From DASRFA01 sp035651755 (GTDB lineage Bacteria; Desulfobacterota; Binatia; UBA12015): a stretch of 64,000 bases of DNA. Both the position numbers and the translations under genes were made by a program. Position 1 is the stretch's first letter. Each line of letters starts with the position of its first letter. The stretch spans positions 1-64,000 of the forward strand of contig DASRFA010000042.1 in the NCBI GenBank assembly GCA_035651755.1, in the 5' to 3' direction. Under the pieces are notes generated by a model. That model ran no database searches and was not told the origin of the DNA. It saw nothing but the letters and a program-made list of their open reading frames with translations. Below, piece after piece: positions 44,301-51,607 of the stretch.

Positions 44301-44351
44301 CGGCCGCGCCGCACCGAGCGCGACCTCACCACGCTGCGATCGCCTGCTTGA
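41337..44351 (+). CDS. uvrA: Divergent UvrA-type excinuclease ATPase
   Basis: About 1004 aa from CTG 41337 (TTG 41280 would add 19 residues). Two ABC modules: Walker A VVTGVSGSGKSSLVFDTLY and CVTGVSGSGKSTLVEQVLY; signatures LSGGEAQRIHLAS and LSGGEAQRLKLAS; Walker B LYCLDEPTVGLH and LLVFDEPTTGLH; zinc fingers with FTCRDCGREALEP and CPECEGFG, plus CETCSGMG and CDACGGARFKP. It is clearly UvrA-like, but the usual linking sequences are changed: FVQSMSTYTRLFLERMERP, VDFVSNIPPAIALAQKNAIR and VLMTQAPVGRSARSNAVTYL replace the common ones, so it belongs to a divergent UvrA class. The very basic C-tail (RRPRRTERD) is unusual. Its end overlaps the convergent sulfatase by 26 bp. Confidence 0.9.
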   Translation: MKPPIRIAGARTHNLRDVTCDVPQQALTVVTGVSGSGKSSLVFDTLYAEGQRRFVQSMSTYTRLFLERMERPDVDFVSNIPPAIALAQKNAIRNARSTVGTITEINDYLRLLYTHVGETSCLACGGRVLRDDPETGIAELRLLAEGAPVLVLAPLALRGLPIEDVVAGLLKHGHRRACVAGEVVRLDELEPGALASAVEDDCLLVVIDRLVVGKTARARMREALERAFGLGEGRARLLLHEAGDRPATRTIRLDRRFTCRDCGREALEPSPNLFSFNSPLGACPECEGFGRVTGVDQEKVIPDPRKSLADGAIVPWQTPSNLEMQEWMMRVAARHDVRTHVAYARLTAAEKQFVLEGEPRDASVKRRRREWRFPGVLGFFKWLERKRYKTHVRILLARYRGYTPCAACGGQRLRPDALAVRIAGKTIAEITALPVSELARWTSELRLDDSRQARAARLLADVRSRLAYLIDVGLDYLTLARQARTLSGGEAQRIHLASALGSALTDTLYCLDEPTVGLHARDSQRLLNVLHKLTAAGNTVVLVEHDPVVIEGADHVIDLGPGGGARGGRVLYAGAPAGLPPELSETGARLRARTLDGASLAADGASTGAVYRAAGARGSHALRGGAARGFTIHGARENNLKNVTVTIPYGQLTCVTGVSGSGKSTLVEQVLYCNWRREQGEGADAGVVDRITGLGAFDDVVLMTQAPVGRSARSNAVTYLKAYDEIRKLLAATPAARLARIGPRHFSFNTAGGRCETCSGMGTVTIEMHFMADLTVACDACGGARFKPNVLAVRYRGRNVNEILSLTIDEAVDFFGDAPRIRARLAALRAVGLGYLTLGQPTSTLSGGEAQRLKLASFVDAADSGERRLLVFDEPTTGLHLSDVARLIDVLRGLVERGQTVLVVEHNLDFIAAADHVVDLGPEGGERGGEVVAEGSPLELARRGGTPTADALRGLLSGDGSPPVREVSSELRDGPHAARARRDARGARRPRRTERDLTTLRSPA

Positions 44352-45735
44352 GCGCCGCGATCCGCGCCGCCTGAGCGGGGTTGCGGACGAGGTTCTGCTT
44401 GGGATTCTCGAACGGGTTCGCGAGCAGGTCGTAGAGCGCCTTCTCCCTGTTCGTCTTGCTGACGTAGAGCTTCCAGAGCGAGGTGAGCGCGCCCGTTCCC
44501 GAGTCGTACGTCGCCTGGCGCACCGACTTGTCGCCGCCCAGGTCGCGATTGGAGAACATCTCCGTCCGGAGGTCGTCCGTCGTGCCGGACGCGACGGCGC
44601 GGAAGCTCAGCGCATCGGGGAACCGCACCGCGTCGAGCGGATCCGGGACCCACGACGGAATGGACGACTGTCCCTCGCGCGCGTAGTCGAGGATCGTCGG
44701 CATGATGTCGATCGTGCCCGCGAGCGCGGGGTGGAGGCCGCGCGCCGGGATGCGCCACGGCGTGCCGACGGGCGCGGGGCAGTTCGCGATGATCGGCGTC
44801 CGGAGGCCGTTCTCCGTGAAGTTCGCCTTGCCGCGCGCGAGCGCAGCGCCGTGGTCGGCCGTGTACATGACGATCGTGTCGTTGCGGATCCCGCGCAGGT
44901 CGAGCTCGTTCACGATGTCGCCGACCATGGTGTCGACCCAGGTGCAGCTGTTCAGGAAGCGCTGGAGGTTCGTGTCGCTGAGGCCGACCGGCTTGTCGCC
45001 GCACGTGGTCGGGCTCGGCTGCTCGAAGGCGTGGAAGTCGTAGGTCGCTCCCGCGATGTACGGCGAGTGCGGGATCTCGGGAGCGAACATGACGAACCAG
45101 GGCTCGGGTCGCTGGCCCGGGCCGTCGAGGAACGAGCGGAACAGGTCCGGGCCGTGGAGGTTCGTATTCTGGATCGTCTCGGCGCCGCTCCCGGGTTGAT
45201 TGACGTTGAAGAAGTTCGAGAGCAGGGCGCCGTCGACCTCCCATTTCCCGAGGCCGTACGTCTTGTAGCCGAGGCCGCCGAGCGCGAGCGGGATCGTCAC
45301 GCGGCCGCCCGCCGCCAGCTTCGCCGGAATGTCGTCCTCGCGGTGGATGTAGAAGGTCCCGTCGTGCGGGAGGTCGCGCCGGTTGAGCCCGGTCTGGATC
45401 GACTGTCGCGCCCACGCCGACTTCGGCGCGGTCGAGAGGCCGAGCGGGAAGCAGATGCCGCCCGCGGCCAGCGCATCGAGGGTCGGCGTGCGGCCGAGCG
45501 GGAAGCGGTACGGCTGGCAGTTGGGGTCCTGCTGCAGATCGCACGTCGGGATCGCGGCGCCGAAGCACGGCCCGACCTCGGGCTGCATGAAGCTGTAGTA
45601 CGGCCAGCCCCAGTCGTCGGAGACGACGAGCAGGATGTTCGGGCGGGATGCCGATGCGCGCGCGCGACGCGCGCCGCCGACCGCGAGCGTGGCCGCAGCA
45701 GCGGCCGTCATGCCGATGAATTCACGTCGGTTCAT
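44326..45735 (-). CDS. Tat-exported sulfatase-family protein with degenerate active site
   Basis: 469 aa. Twin-arginine signal MNRREFIGMTAAAAATLAV. Alkaline-phosphatase/sulfatase fold: metal loop NILLVVSDDWGW and MYTADHGAALARGK. The nucleophile motif (normally C/S-x-P-S-R) reads LSTAPKSAWARQSIQTG, with no Cys and no S-R, and the usual GKWHxG is GKWEVDG. Formylglycine formation therefore looks impossible. It could be a phospho- or sulfo-hydrolase with altered chemistry, or a binding protein. ATG 45735 follows GGAGGAG. It ends 26 bp inside the convergent uvrA gene. Confidence 0.87.
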   Translation of the reverse strand: MNRREFIGMTAAAAATLAVGGARRARASASRPNILLVVSDDWGWPYYSFMQPEVGPCFGAAIPTCDLQQDPNCQPYRFPLGRTPTLDALAAGGICFPLGLSTAPKSAWARQSIQTGLNRRDLPHDGTFYIHREDDIPAKLAAGGRVTIPLALGGLGYKTYGLGKWEVDGALLSNFFNVNQPGSGAETIQNTNLHGPDLFRSFLDGPGQRPEPWFVMFAPEIPHSPYIAGATYDFHAFEQPSPTTCGDKPVGLSDTNLQRFLNSCTWVDTMVGDIVNELDLRGIRNDTIVMYTADHGAALARGKANFTENGLRTPIIANCPAPVGTPWRIPARGLHPALAGTIDIMPTILDYAREGQSSIPSWVPDPLDAVRFPDALSFRAVASGTTDDLRTEMFSNRDLGGDKSVRQATYDSGTGALTSLWKLYVSKTNREKALYDLLANPFENPKQNLVRNPAQAARIAALKQAIAAW

Positions 45736-45936
45736 CGCCTTCTCCTCCGGCGCCCGACGCGAAAGGTTGGCAACTCTGCCGCGACGCGAGTCGCGGCTCG
45801 GTCCGTTGCGGCGCGTATATGCCGCGCTCGCCGTGCCGGTCAAGCGACCGGCCTGCTCCGGTCGCCGCCGTTCAGCGCGGGATCTGCTTGACACGGCGAC
45901 CTCGTCGGACGCAGCGTGGCGGTCGCGGAGGGAACC

Positions 45937-47130
45937 ATGGCGACCGAAGTCGCGAGGCAACGACCGATCGTCGTCGACGCGGACGGCCACGTCTGCGAGC
46001 CGCCCGACCTCTGGGAGAAGGGGCTGCCCGCAGCGATGCGCGAGCGCGGCCCGCGCATCCGCTGGAGCGACGCGGACGGCTGCCAGCAGGTGCTGGTCGA
46101 GGACTTCGTCTCGATCCCGCGCGGGCTCGCGGGGCTCTGCAACGCCGGTACGGGGAACTTCAACTTCGGCGACGACATGCGCTACGAGGACGGGCACCGC
46201 GCCGGCTTCGACGCGCGCGAGCGTGTCAAGGTGCTCGACGCGGAGGGCATCGACGTCGCGGTCGTGTACTGCGGCCTCGGACAGTCGCTCGGCGGCATCC
46301 GCGATCCGGCGCTCGCGGTCGCGTGCCACCAGGTCTGGAACGACTGGATCGCCGAGTGGGTTTCGGCGGCGCCCGACCGGCTCGTCGGGACGGCGGTGCT
46401 CCCCGCGCAGGATCCGAAGGCGGCCGCGGCCGAGGTGCACCGGGTCGCGCGCATGGGCCTCTGCGCCGGGGTCGTGCGGCCGAACCCGGTGCTCGGGAAG
46501 CCGCTCTGGGACCGCGCGTTCGACCCGATGTACGAGGCGCTCGCGGAGCACGGCATCCCGCTCGGCCTGCACGGCGCCGGCCTCTGGGACCTCGAGGGCA
46601 CGTCGAAGCGCATGGTCGATCTGATGGCGCCCGGGACGCACCACGCGCTCATCCTCTTCTTCGACCAGTACATGACGCTCGCGAACCTCGTGTACGCGGG
46701 CGTGCTGGAACGGCATCCCGATCTCAAGATCGCCGTCCTCGAGTCCGGCGGCGGCTGGATCGCGCACTGGATGGATCGGATGGACGAGTTCCTCGCGGCC
46801 TACGCGTGGGCGACGGCGCCGCTATCGCTCAAGCCGAGCGAGTACTTCCGCCGCCAGTGCGCGATCAGCTTCGATCCGGGCGAGCGCTCGATGAGCGCGA
46901 TGATGCGCCTGGCCGGACGCGAGAACGTGATCTGGGCGTCCGACTTCCCGCACAGCGACGCGCGCTACCCCGGCGTCGTCGACGAGCTGCGCGAGCACAC
47001 CGAGGACCTGTCCGAGCCCGACAAGACCGCCCTCTACGGGCAGAACGCCTCGCGACTCTATGGAATTGCAGCGCCGGGACGGGTCGCGGGCGCTCTCTCG
47101 GTCGAGGCCGCGCGTCAAGGGGTCGTGTAG
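45937..47130 (+). CDS. Amidohydrolase family (PF04909-type) metal-dependent hydrolase
   Basis: 397 aa. It starts with IVVDADGHVCEPPDLW, the hallmark of a large group of amidohydrolase_2 proteins common in actinobacterial and binatote-like genomes. TIM-barrel motifs follow: PLGLHGAGLWD, KIAVLESGGGWIAHWMDRM and ENVIWASDFPHSD (metal ligand Asp). Such enzymes decarboxylate or hydrolyse aromatic acids; the substrate is unknown. ATG 45937 follows GGAGGGAACC; the upstream GTG (45916) has none. Its last 16 bp overlap the convergent secreted protein gene. Confidence 0.88.
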   Translation: MATEVARQRPIVVDADGHVCEPPDLWEKGLPAAMRERGPRIRWSDADGCQQVLVEDFVSIPRGLAGLCNAGTGNFNFGDDMRYEDGHRAGFDARERVKVLDAEGIDVAVVYCGLGQSLGGIRDPALAVACHQVWNDWIAEWVSAAPDRLVGTAVLPAQDPKAAAAEVHRVARMGLCAGVVRPNPVLGKPLWDRAFDPMYEALAEHGIPLGLHGAGLWDLEGTSKRMVDLMAPGTHHALILFFDQYMTLANLVYAGVLERHPDLKIAVLESGGGWIAHWMDRMDEFLAAYAWATAPLSLKPSEYFRRQCAISFDPGERSMSAMMRLAGRENVIWASDFPHSDARYPGVVDELREHTEDLSEPDKTALYGQNASRLYGIAAPGRVAGALSVEAARQGVV

Positions 47131-47606
47131 AGGACCAGCGCGCCCCAGAGGATGAGCGAGTCGCTTTGCGATGGGATCGTGGCGCGCAGGTAAGCGGCCG
47201 ATGCCGGACCGATCGGGTTGCCGACGATCGCCGTGGTCGAGAACGTGCGCGGGTCGTGCTCGGAGCCGATCGTTGCGATCGTCGCCATGTTCGAGCCGCC
47301 CGCCGACTTCGGCGTCGCCTTCACGAGCGTCAAGAACATCGTCATGCTCGGGTTGAAGTCGGTCGCGAACAGCGTGACTTTCGTGATCTGAGCTCCAGGC
47401 GGGAGCGCGAGCGGCGCGAGGAAGTCACCCGCTCCGCGCAGGGACGACCCGCCGTTGTCCCAGACGTCAGTCCCATCGCTGGGGTGGAACGCCGCGGGGG
47501 GAACGACCAGGCGCGCCGGTGCCCCGAGAGCCGGAGCGGACCCGATGAGCGCCATGGCGACCGCCAAAGCTCCGGCGAATCGCAGCCGGCGCTTATCAAC
47601 GCTCAA
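47115..47606 (-). CDS. Secreted protein of unknown function, 163 aa
   Basis: Signal peptide (RLRFAGALAVAMALIGSAPALG) followed by a beta-rich mature chain: VPPAAFHPSDGTDVWDN, LAPLALPPGAQITKVTLFATD, LRATIPSQSDSLILWGALVLY. It looks like a small beta-sandwich. The start is TTG 47606, with GGGAGGTG upstream. It overlaps the convergent amidohydrolase by 16 bp. No family recognised. Confidence 0.75.
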   Translation of the reverse strand: MSVDKRRLRFAGALAVAMALIGSAPALGAPARLVVPPAAFHPSDGTDVWDNGGSSLRGAGDFLAPLALPPGAQITKVTLFATDFNPSMTMFLTLVKATPKSAGGSNMATIATIGSEHDPRTFSTTAIVGNPIGPASAAYLRATIPSQSDSLILWGALVLYTTP

Positions 47607-47866
47607 AGCGCACCTCCCATCTTCGGCGCGACGAGTTCAGGGTAGCGGGACGCCTCGCTCGAACAGTGCTCCCCGCGGCCGTAGATCGCAAGACGGCGGT
47701 CTCGCGCGGCGGACTCGAGGAATCCGGCGTCCCGCGGTGGTCGCGCCGGAAACGTAGAACGGCGGCGGGGCTTGCCCGCCGCCGGCGGTTCGTGGTCTTG
47801 TCCTCGTCGCTTCCGCGAGTGCGCAGCGCGACTCCGACGCTCCCGCGGGGAAAGGATCCGCCGCCC

Positions 47867-49759
47867 ATGGAGCGCAGCCGCCCGACCCGGATCGCCGCTG
47901 CCCTGATTCTCGTCGCCGGACTGGTCGGTATCGCCGCGTGCAGCGGCAGCAGCGGAGGGTCGTCGGCCGAATCCGGCGCACCGCAGTGCGACGGCGCGCA
48001 GGAGTTCGCGAGCACGTTCGAAGGGATCCAGAAGACGATCTTCGAGCGCCACGGCTGCACCGAGCAGGTCTGCCACGGCAGCGCCGCCTCCGGCGGACTG
48101 AACCTGTCGCCGGAGGTCGCCTACGACAACCTCTTCGACGTCCCATCGCTCGAGAGCCCGCTCAAGCGCATCGAGCCGGGGGACGAGGAGAGGAGCTTCC
48201 TCTGGCGGAAGCTCGCGGCGAAGACGCGGCCGGGCAAGGTGCAGATCGTCGGCGCGCCGATGCCGAACAACGAATCCGTCCTGAGCGAGGACGAGCTCGA
48301 GCTCCTGCGACTCTGGATCTACGCCGGCGCGCCGCGCGACGCGACGGTCGTCGGCACCGACAAGCTGCTCGGCGCCTGCCTTCCGCCGCCCGAGCCGATC
48401 ACGATCAAGCCGCTCGATCCGCCGGCGCCCGGCGAGGGCGTGCAGTTCGTGCTGCCGTCGATCGAGCTCGCCGCGCACAGCGAGGTCGAGCGCTGCTTCG
48501 CGATGTACTACGACGTCCGCGACCAGGTGCCGCCGGAGATGCAGGATCCGACCGGCCGCTTCTTCCGCTACGCGGGCCAGGAGCTCCGGCAGGACCCGCA
48601 GAGCCATCATCTGGTGCTGTACTACTCGCAGGTCCCCGTCGAGAAGATCCACGACGCCGCGTTCGGCGCGTGGACGTGCGCCGACGGCGAGACGCCGGGC
48701 GCGCCCTGCGAGCCGACCGAGCGCAGCGCGTGCGGGAGCGGGCAGTGCCGGAGCGAGGTGAAGCCGACGGTCGGCTGCGTCGGCTTCGGCCCGCCGGGAT
48801 CGGGCGTCACCGGCACGATCCAGCTCGGCGGCGCGCAGGCGCCGCAGGCCTACCAGCGCCTCCGCGACGGCGTCTTCGCGCAGGTCCCGATGACGGGAAT
48901 CGTCTACTGGAACCCGCACGCCTTCAACTTGACGGACCGCGACCACACGCTCCACGGCCGCATGAACTTCTACTTCGCGAAGGACCAGCGCTGGCCGATC
49001 CACCCGATCTTCGACGCGACCCACGTCTTCTCCGCGAACGCCGCGCCGTACACGAAGCAGACGATCTGCGCGGACCACGTCCTGCCGCAGGGCACGCGGC
49101 TCTTCGGGCTCACGTCGCACACGCACAAGCGCGGCAAGCGCTTCTACGCGTTCCACCCCGACGGGACGCAGATCTTCGAGAACTTCATCTACAACGATCC
49201 CGTCAAGCAGGCGTTCGACCCGCCGCTCGAGTTCGACTCGCCGAACGACGCGGATCGCACGATCCACTTCTGCGCCGACTACAACAACGGCGTCGCCGAG
49301 GACGGATCGCCCGACCCCGAGAAGGTGACGCGCGCCTCGCGCGTCCCGGAGAGCGCCCGCATGACGATCGGCCGCTGCAAGCCGGTCGCGTGCGCGGCCG
49401 GCCAGATCGGCGCGCCCTGCGACGGCGACGGCGACGACGCCGCGTGCGACTCGTCGCCCGGCGCGGGCGACGGCTCGTGCGACGCCTGCCCGATCACCGG
49501 CGGCGAGAGCACGGAGAACGAGATGTTCATCCTGATCGGGCAGTCGTACATCGACGAGCACTTCCCGCAGCCGTCGAGCGACGGCCCGCTCTTCGGCGGC
49601 CTCGCATCGCTCCCGCCGGAAGGCGACCCGACGAAGCCGGGCTGGGACGCGAGCGGGCGGTCGACGTACGGCGGGATCGCCGCGGTGCCGTCGATGGGGT
49701 GCTCGTCCGCTCCGGGCGGGCATCTCGGGCACGCAGCTCACGCCGCGCACGGGGGCTGA
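47867..49759 (+). CDS. Lipoprotein with C-x4-CH heme-like motif and copper-monooxygenase-like domain
   Basis: 630 aa. Lipobox GLVGIAAC. The first domain has CTEQVCHG (Cys64, Cys69, His70) and MPNNESVLSEDELELLRLWI, the layout of planctomycete-type cytochrome c domains, but the Cys spacing is C-x4-CH rather than C-x2-CH. The second part resembles copper type II ascorbate-dependent monooxygenases (DBH/PHM): SHHLVLYY (His247, His248), WNPHAFNLTDRDHTLHGRMN and GLTSHTHKRGKRFYAF (His418, His420). The C-terminal region is Cys/Gly/Asp-rich (CDGDGDDAACDSSPGAGDGS) and ends in GGHLGHAAHAAHGG. Heme and copper binding are inferred. ATG 47867. Confidence 0.75.
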   Translation: MERSRPTRIAAALILVAGLVGIAACSGSSGGSSAESGAPQCDGAQEFASTFEGIQKTIFERHGCTEQVCHGSAASGGLNLSPEVAYDNLFDVPSLESPLKRIEPGDEERSFLWRKLAAKTRPGKVQIVGAPMPNNESVLSEDELELLRLWIYAGAPRDATVVGTDKLLGACLPPPEPITIKPLDPPAPGEGVQFVLPSIELAAHSEVERCFAMYYDVRDQVPPEMQDPTGRFFRYAGQELRQDPQSHHLVLYYSQVPVEKIHDAAFGAWTCADGETPGAPCEPTERSACGSGQCRSEVKPTVGCVGFGPPGSGVTGTIQLGGAQAPQAYQRLRDGVFAQVPMTGIVYWNPHAFNLTDRDHTLHGRMNFYFAKDQRWPIHPIFDATHVFSANAAPYTKQTICADHVLPQGTRLFGLTSHTHKRGKRFYAFHPDGTQIFENFIYNDPVKQAFDPPLEFDSPNDADRTIHFCADYNNGVAEDGSPDPEKVTRASRVPESARMTIGRCKPVACAAGQIGAPCDGDGDDAACDSSPGAGDGSCDACPITGGESTENEMFILIGQSYIDEHFPQPSSDGPLFGGLASLPPEGDPTKPGWDASGRSTYGGIAAVPSMGCSSAPGGHLGHAAHAAHGG

Positions 49760-49866
49760 GCCCCGCGCTCGAATATTTCGCATCGCGCTCTCGTCGGAAG
49801 CGGCGCTCGCAGGCGAACGTCGGCAGGGGATCCCGTTCGCTCCGCGGGCTCTGAGCCTCGGATTTC

Positions 49867-51561
49867 GTGAACCGGACGATCTCACTCGTGCTTCCACTCG
49901 CGCTCGCGTGCGCCTGCGGGGACGCCGAGCGCCCGCCGAGCGGGCGATCCGAGACCTCGCTCGAGGTCGTGGTCGACGGCGAGGCGGACCTTCCGTTCGA
50001 CGGAGGCCTCGCCGAGGGTCAGCTCGCGCTCACCTTCGACGACGGACCGGATCCGGAAACGACCCGCCGTATCCTCGCCACGCTCGCGAAGCACGGCGTC
50101 TTGGCGACGTTCTTCCAGGTCGGCATCCACGTGGAGAGCCATCCCGAGATCACCCGCGAGATCCTGGCTGCGGGTCATTCGGTGGGAAGCCATACCTGGG
50201 ACCATCCCGACCTCACGCAGCTTCCGCTGGCCGAGGCGATCGACGAGGTGAAGCGCGGCGTCGCGGCCGTGGAGCGAGCGTCGGAGGCGCGGGTCCACGA
50301 CACGTTCTTCCGGTTTCCGCAGTTCGCGTCCTCGGACGAGTTGAGGGCCGCGGTGCGCGACCAGGCGCTGGTCGCGTTCCACGCGAACATCGTCACCGAG
50401 GACTGGCTCACCCCCGATCCGAACGAGCTGCTCGCGAAGGCGCTGGCGGCGGTCGATGCCGAGCGGCACGGGATCGTCCTCTTCCACGACATCCAGCCGC
50501 AGACCGCGGACATGCTGGACGCGTTCCTCGACGAGATCCTCGCGCGCGGCTACGAGACGGTGGTCTTCCGCCCGAAGCCGACCCTGGCGTCGCTCGGCGC
50601 GGCGCGTGGGATCCGCGTCGGATCGTATCTCGCCGCGACAGATCATCCCGCGGCGTTCCCCGTCGCCCGGAGAGAGCTCAACCTCTACACGATGCCTGCG
50701 TTCATCGACATCGTGCATCCGGCCCCGCACACGTTCGACTTCGGCGTTGTCGATCGCACCGTGGAGCTTGCGCCGGTGTCGACGGTCATGCTCGGGCATT
50801 GCTTGGTCTATTGCGACCCGGTCACCGCCTGGATCGCGGAGGGAAGCTTCACCGGCGCCGAGCTCGAGGAGATCCTCGTGGACCACGTCACGACCGTGGT
50901 CGGGCACTACCGGACGAAGTACCCGGGACGCGTCGTCGCCTGGAACGTCGTGAACGAGCCGTTCTCGTTCACGGGCGACGGCTGTCCGTGGAACCGGATC
51001 GGCCTCGAGGCCGGCGGTCGCGAGCTCGACTACGTCCGCATTGCGCTCCGCGCTGCCCGCGCCGCGGACCCCGACGCGAAGCTCTACGTCAACGACTTCG
51101 GGATCGAAGCCCTGAACGCGAAATCGGATCGGATGCTGCGGCTCGTCGGCGACCTCCAGCGGGAGGGCGTCCCGATCGACGGCGTCGGCTTCCAGTCGCA
51201 CTTCAGCATCGGAGAAGGCGGTCCCTTCCCATCGCCGCCGCCGATCGAACAGATGGTCGCGAACCTGAACCGCTTCTCGGCCGCGGGGCTCGAGACGGCG
51301 GTCACGGAAGCGGACGTCTCGATCCGCGATGCCGACGTCTCCCCAGAGACGCTCGCGGAGCAGGCGGCGCGCTTCCAGGACCTCGCGACCGCGTGCGTTT
51401 CCGCCGACCGCTGCGTCGCGTTCATCACTTGGGGAGTCGGGGACGCGGACTCGTGGATCCCCGAGTTCTTCCCGGGCTTCGGGTCCGCGCTCCTCTTCGA
51501 CCGCGCTTTCCGGCCGAAGCCCGCGTACGACGCGGTCGCGGACGCGCTCCGCGTCCGCTGA
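49867..51561 (+). CDS. CE4 polysaccharide deacetylase fused to a GH10-type glycoside hydrolase
   Basis: 564 aa lipoprotein-like export signal (LVLPLALACAC). Residues about 50-240 are a NodB/CE4 deacetylase: LALTFDDGPDPETT (catalytic and metal Asp58, Asp59), HSVGSHTWDHPDLTQL (His109, His113), FRFPQF, and HGIVLFHD. Residues 265-560 are a GH10 (xylanase-type) barrel: WNVVNEPFSF with acid/base Glu364, VNDFGIEALNAK, GVGFQSHF and ETAVTEADV with nucleophile Glu481, closing with GFGSALLFDRAFRPKPAYDAV. The pair would deacetylate and hydrolyse one glycan chain, such as acetylated xylan. GTG 49867 has a weak ribosome binding site. Confidence 0.9.
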   Translation: MNRTISLVLPLALACACGDAERPPSGRSETSLEVVVDGEADLPFDGGLAEGQLALTFDDGPDPETTRRILATLAKHGVLATFFQVGIHVESHPEITREILAAGHSVGSHTWDHPDLTQLPLAEAIDEVKRGVAAVERASEARVHDTFFRFPQFASSDELRAAVRDQALVAFHANIVTEDWLTPDPNELLAKALAAVDAERHGIVLFHDIQPQTADMLDAFLDEILARGYETVVFRPKPTLASLGAARGIRVGSYLAATDHPAAFPVARRELNLYTMPAFIDIVHPAPHTFDFGVVDRTVELAPVSTVMLGHCLVYCDPVTAWIAEGSFTGAELEEILVDHVTTVVGHYRTKYPGRVVAWNVVNEPFSFTGDGCPWNRIGLEAGGRELDYVRIALRAARAADPDAKLYVNDFGIEALNAKSDRMLRLVGDLQREGVPIDGVGFQSHFSIGEGGPFPSPPPIEQMVANLNRFSAAGLETAVTEADVSIRDADVSPETLAEQAARFQDLATACVSADRCVAFITWGVGDADSWIPEFFPGFGSALLFDRAFRPKPAYDAVADALRVR

Positions 51562-51607
51562 CGACTGCAGGCGAGGCGCGGGGCGCGAGCGCCGCGCGTC
51601 GTCGCGC

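Noticed and set aside
45888..45893. TTGACA-like -35 before the amidohydrolase
   Set aside because: No acceptable -10 box at 16-18 bp; G+C-rich sequence follows.
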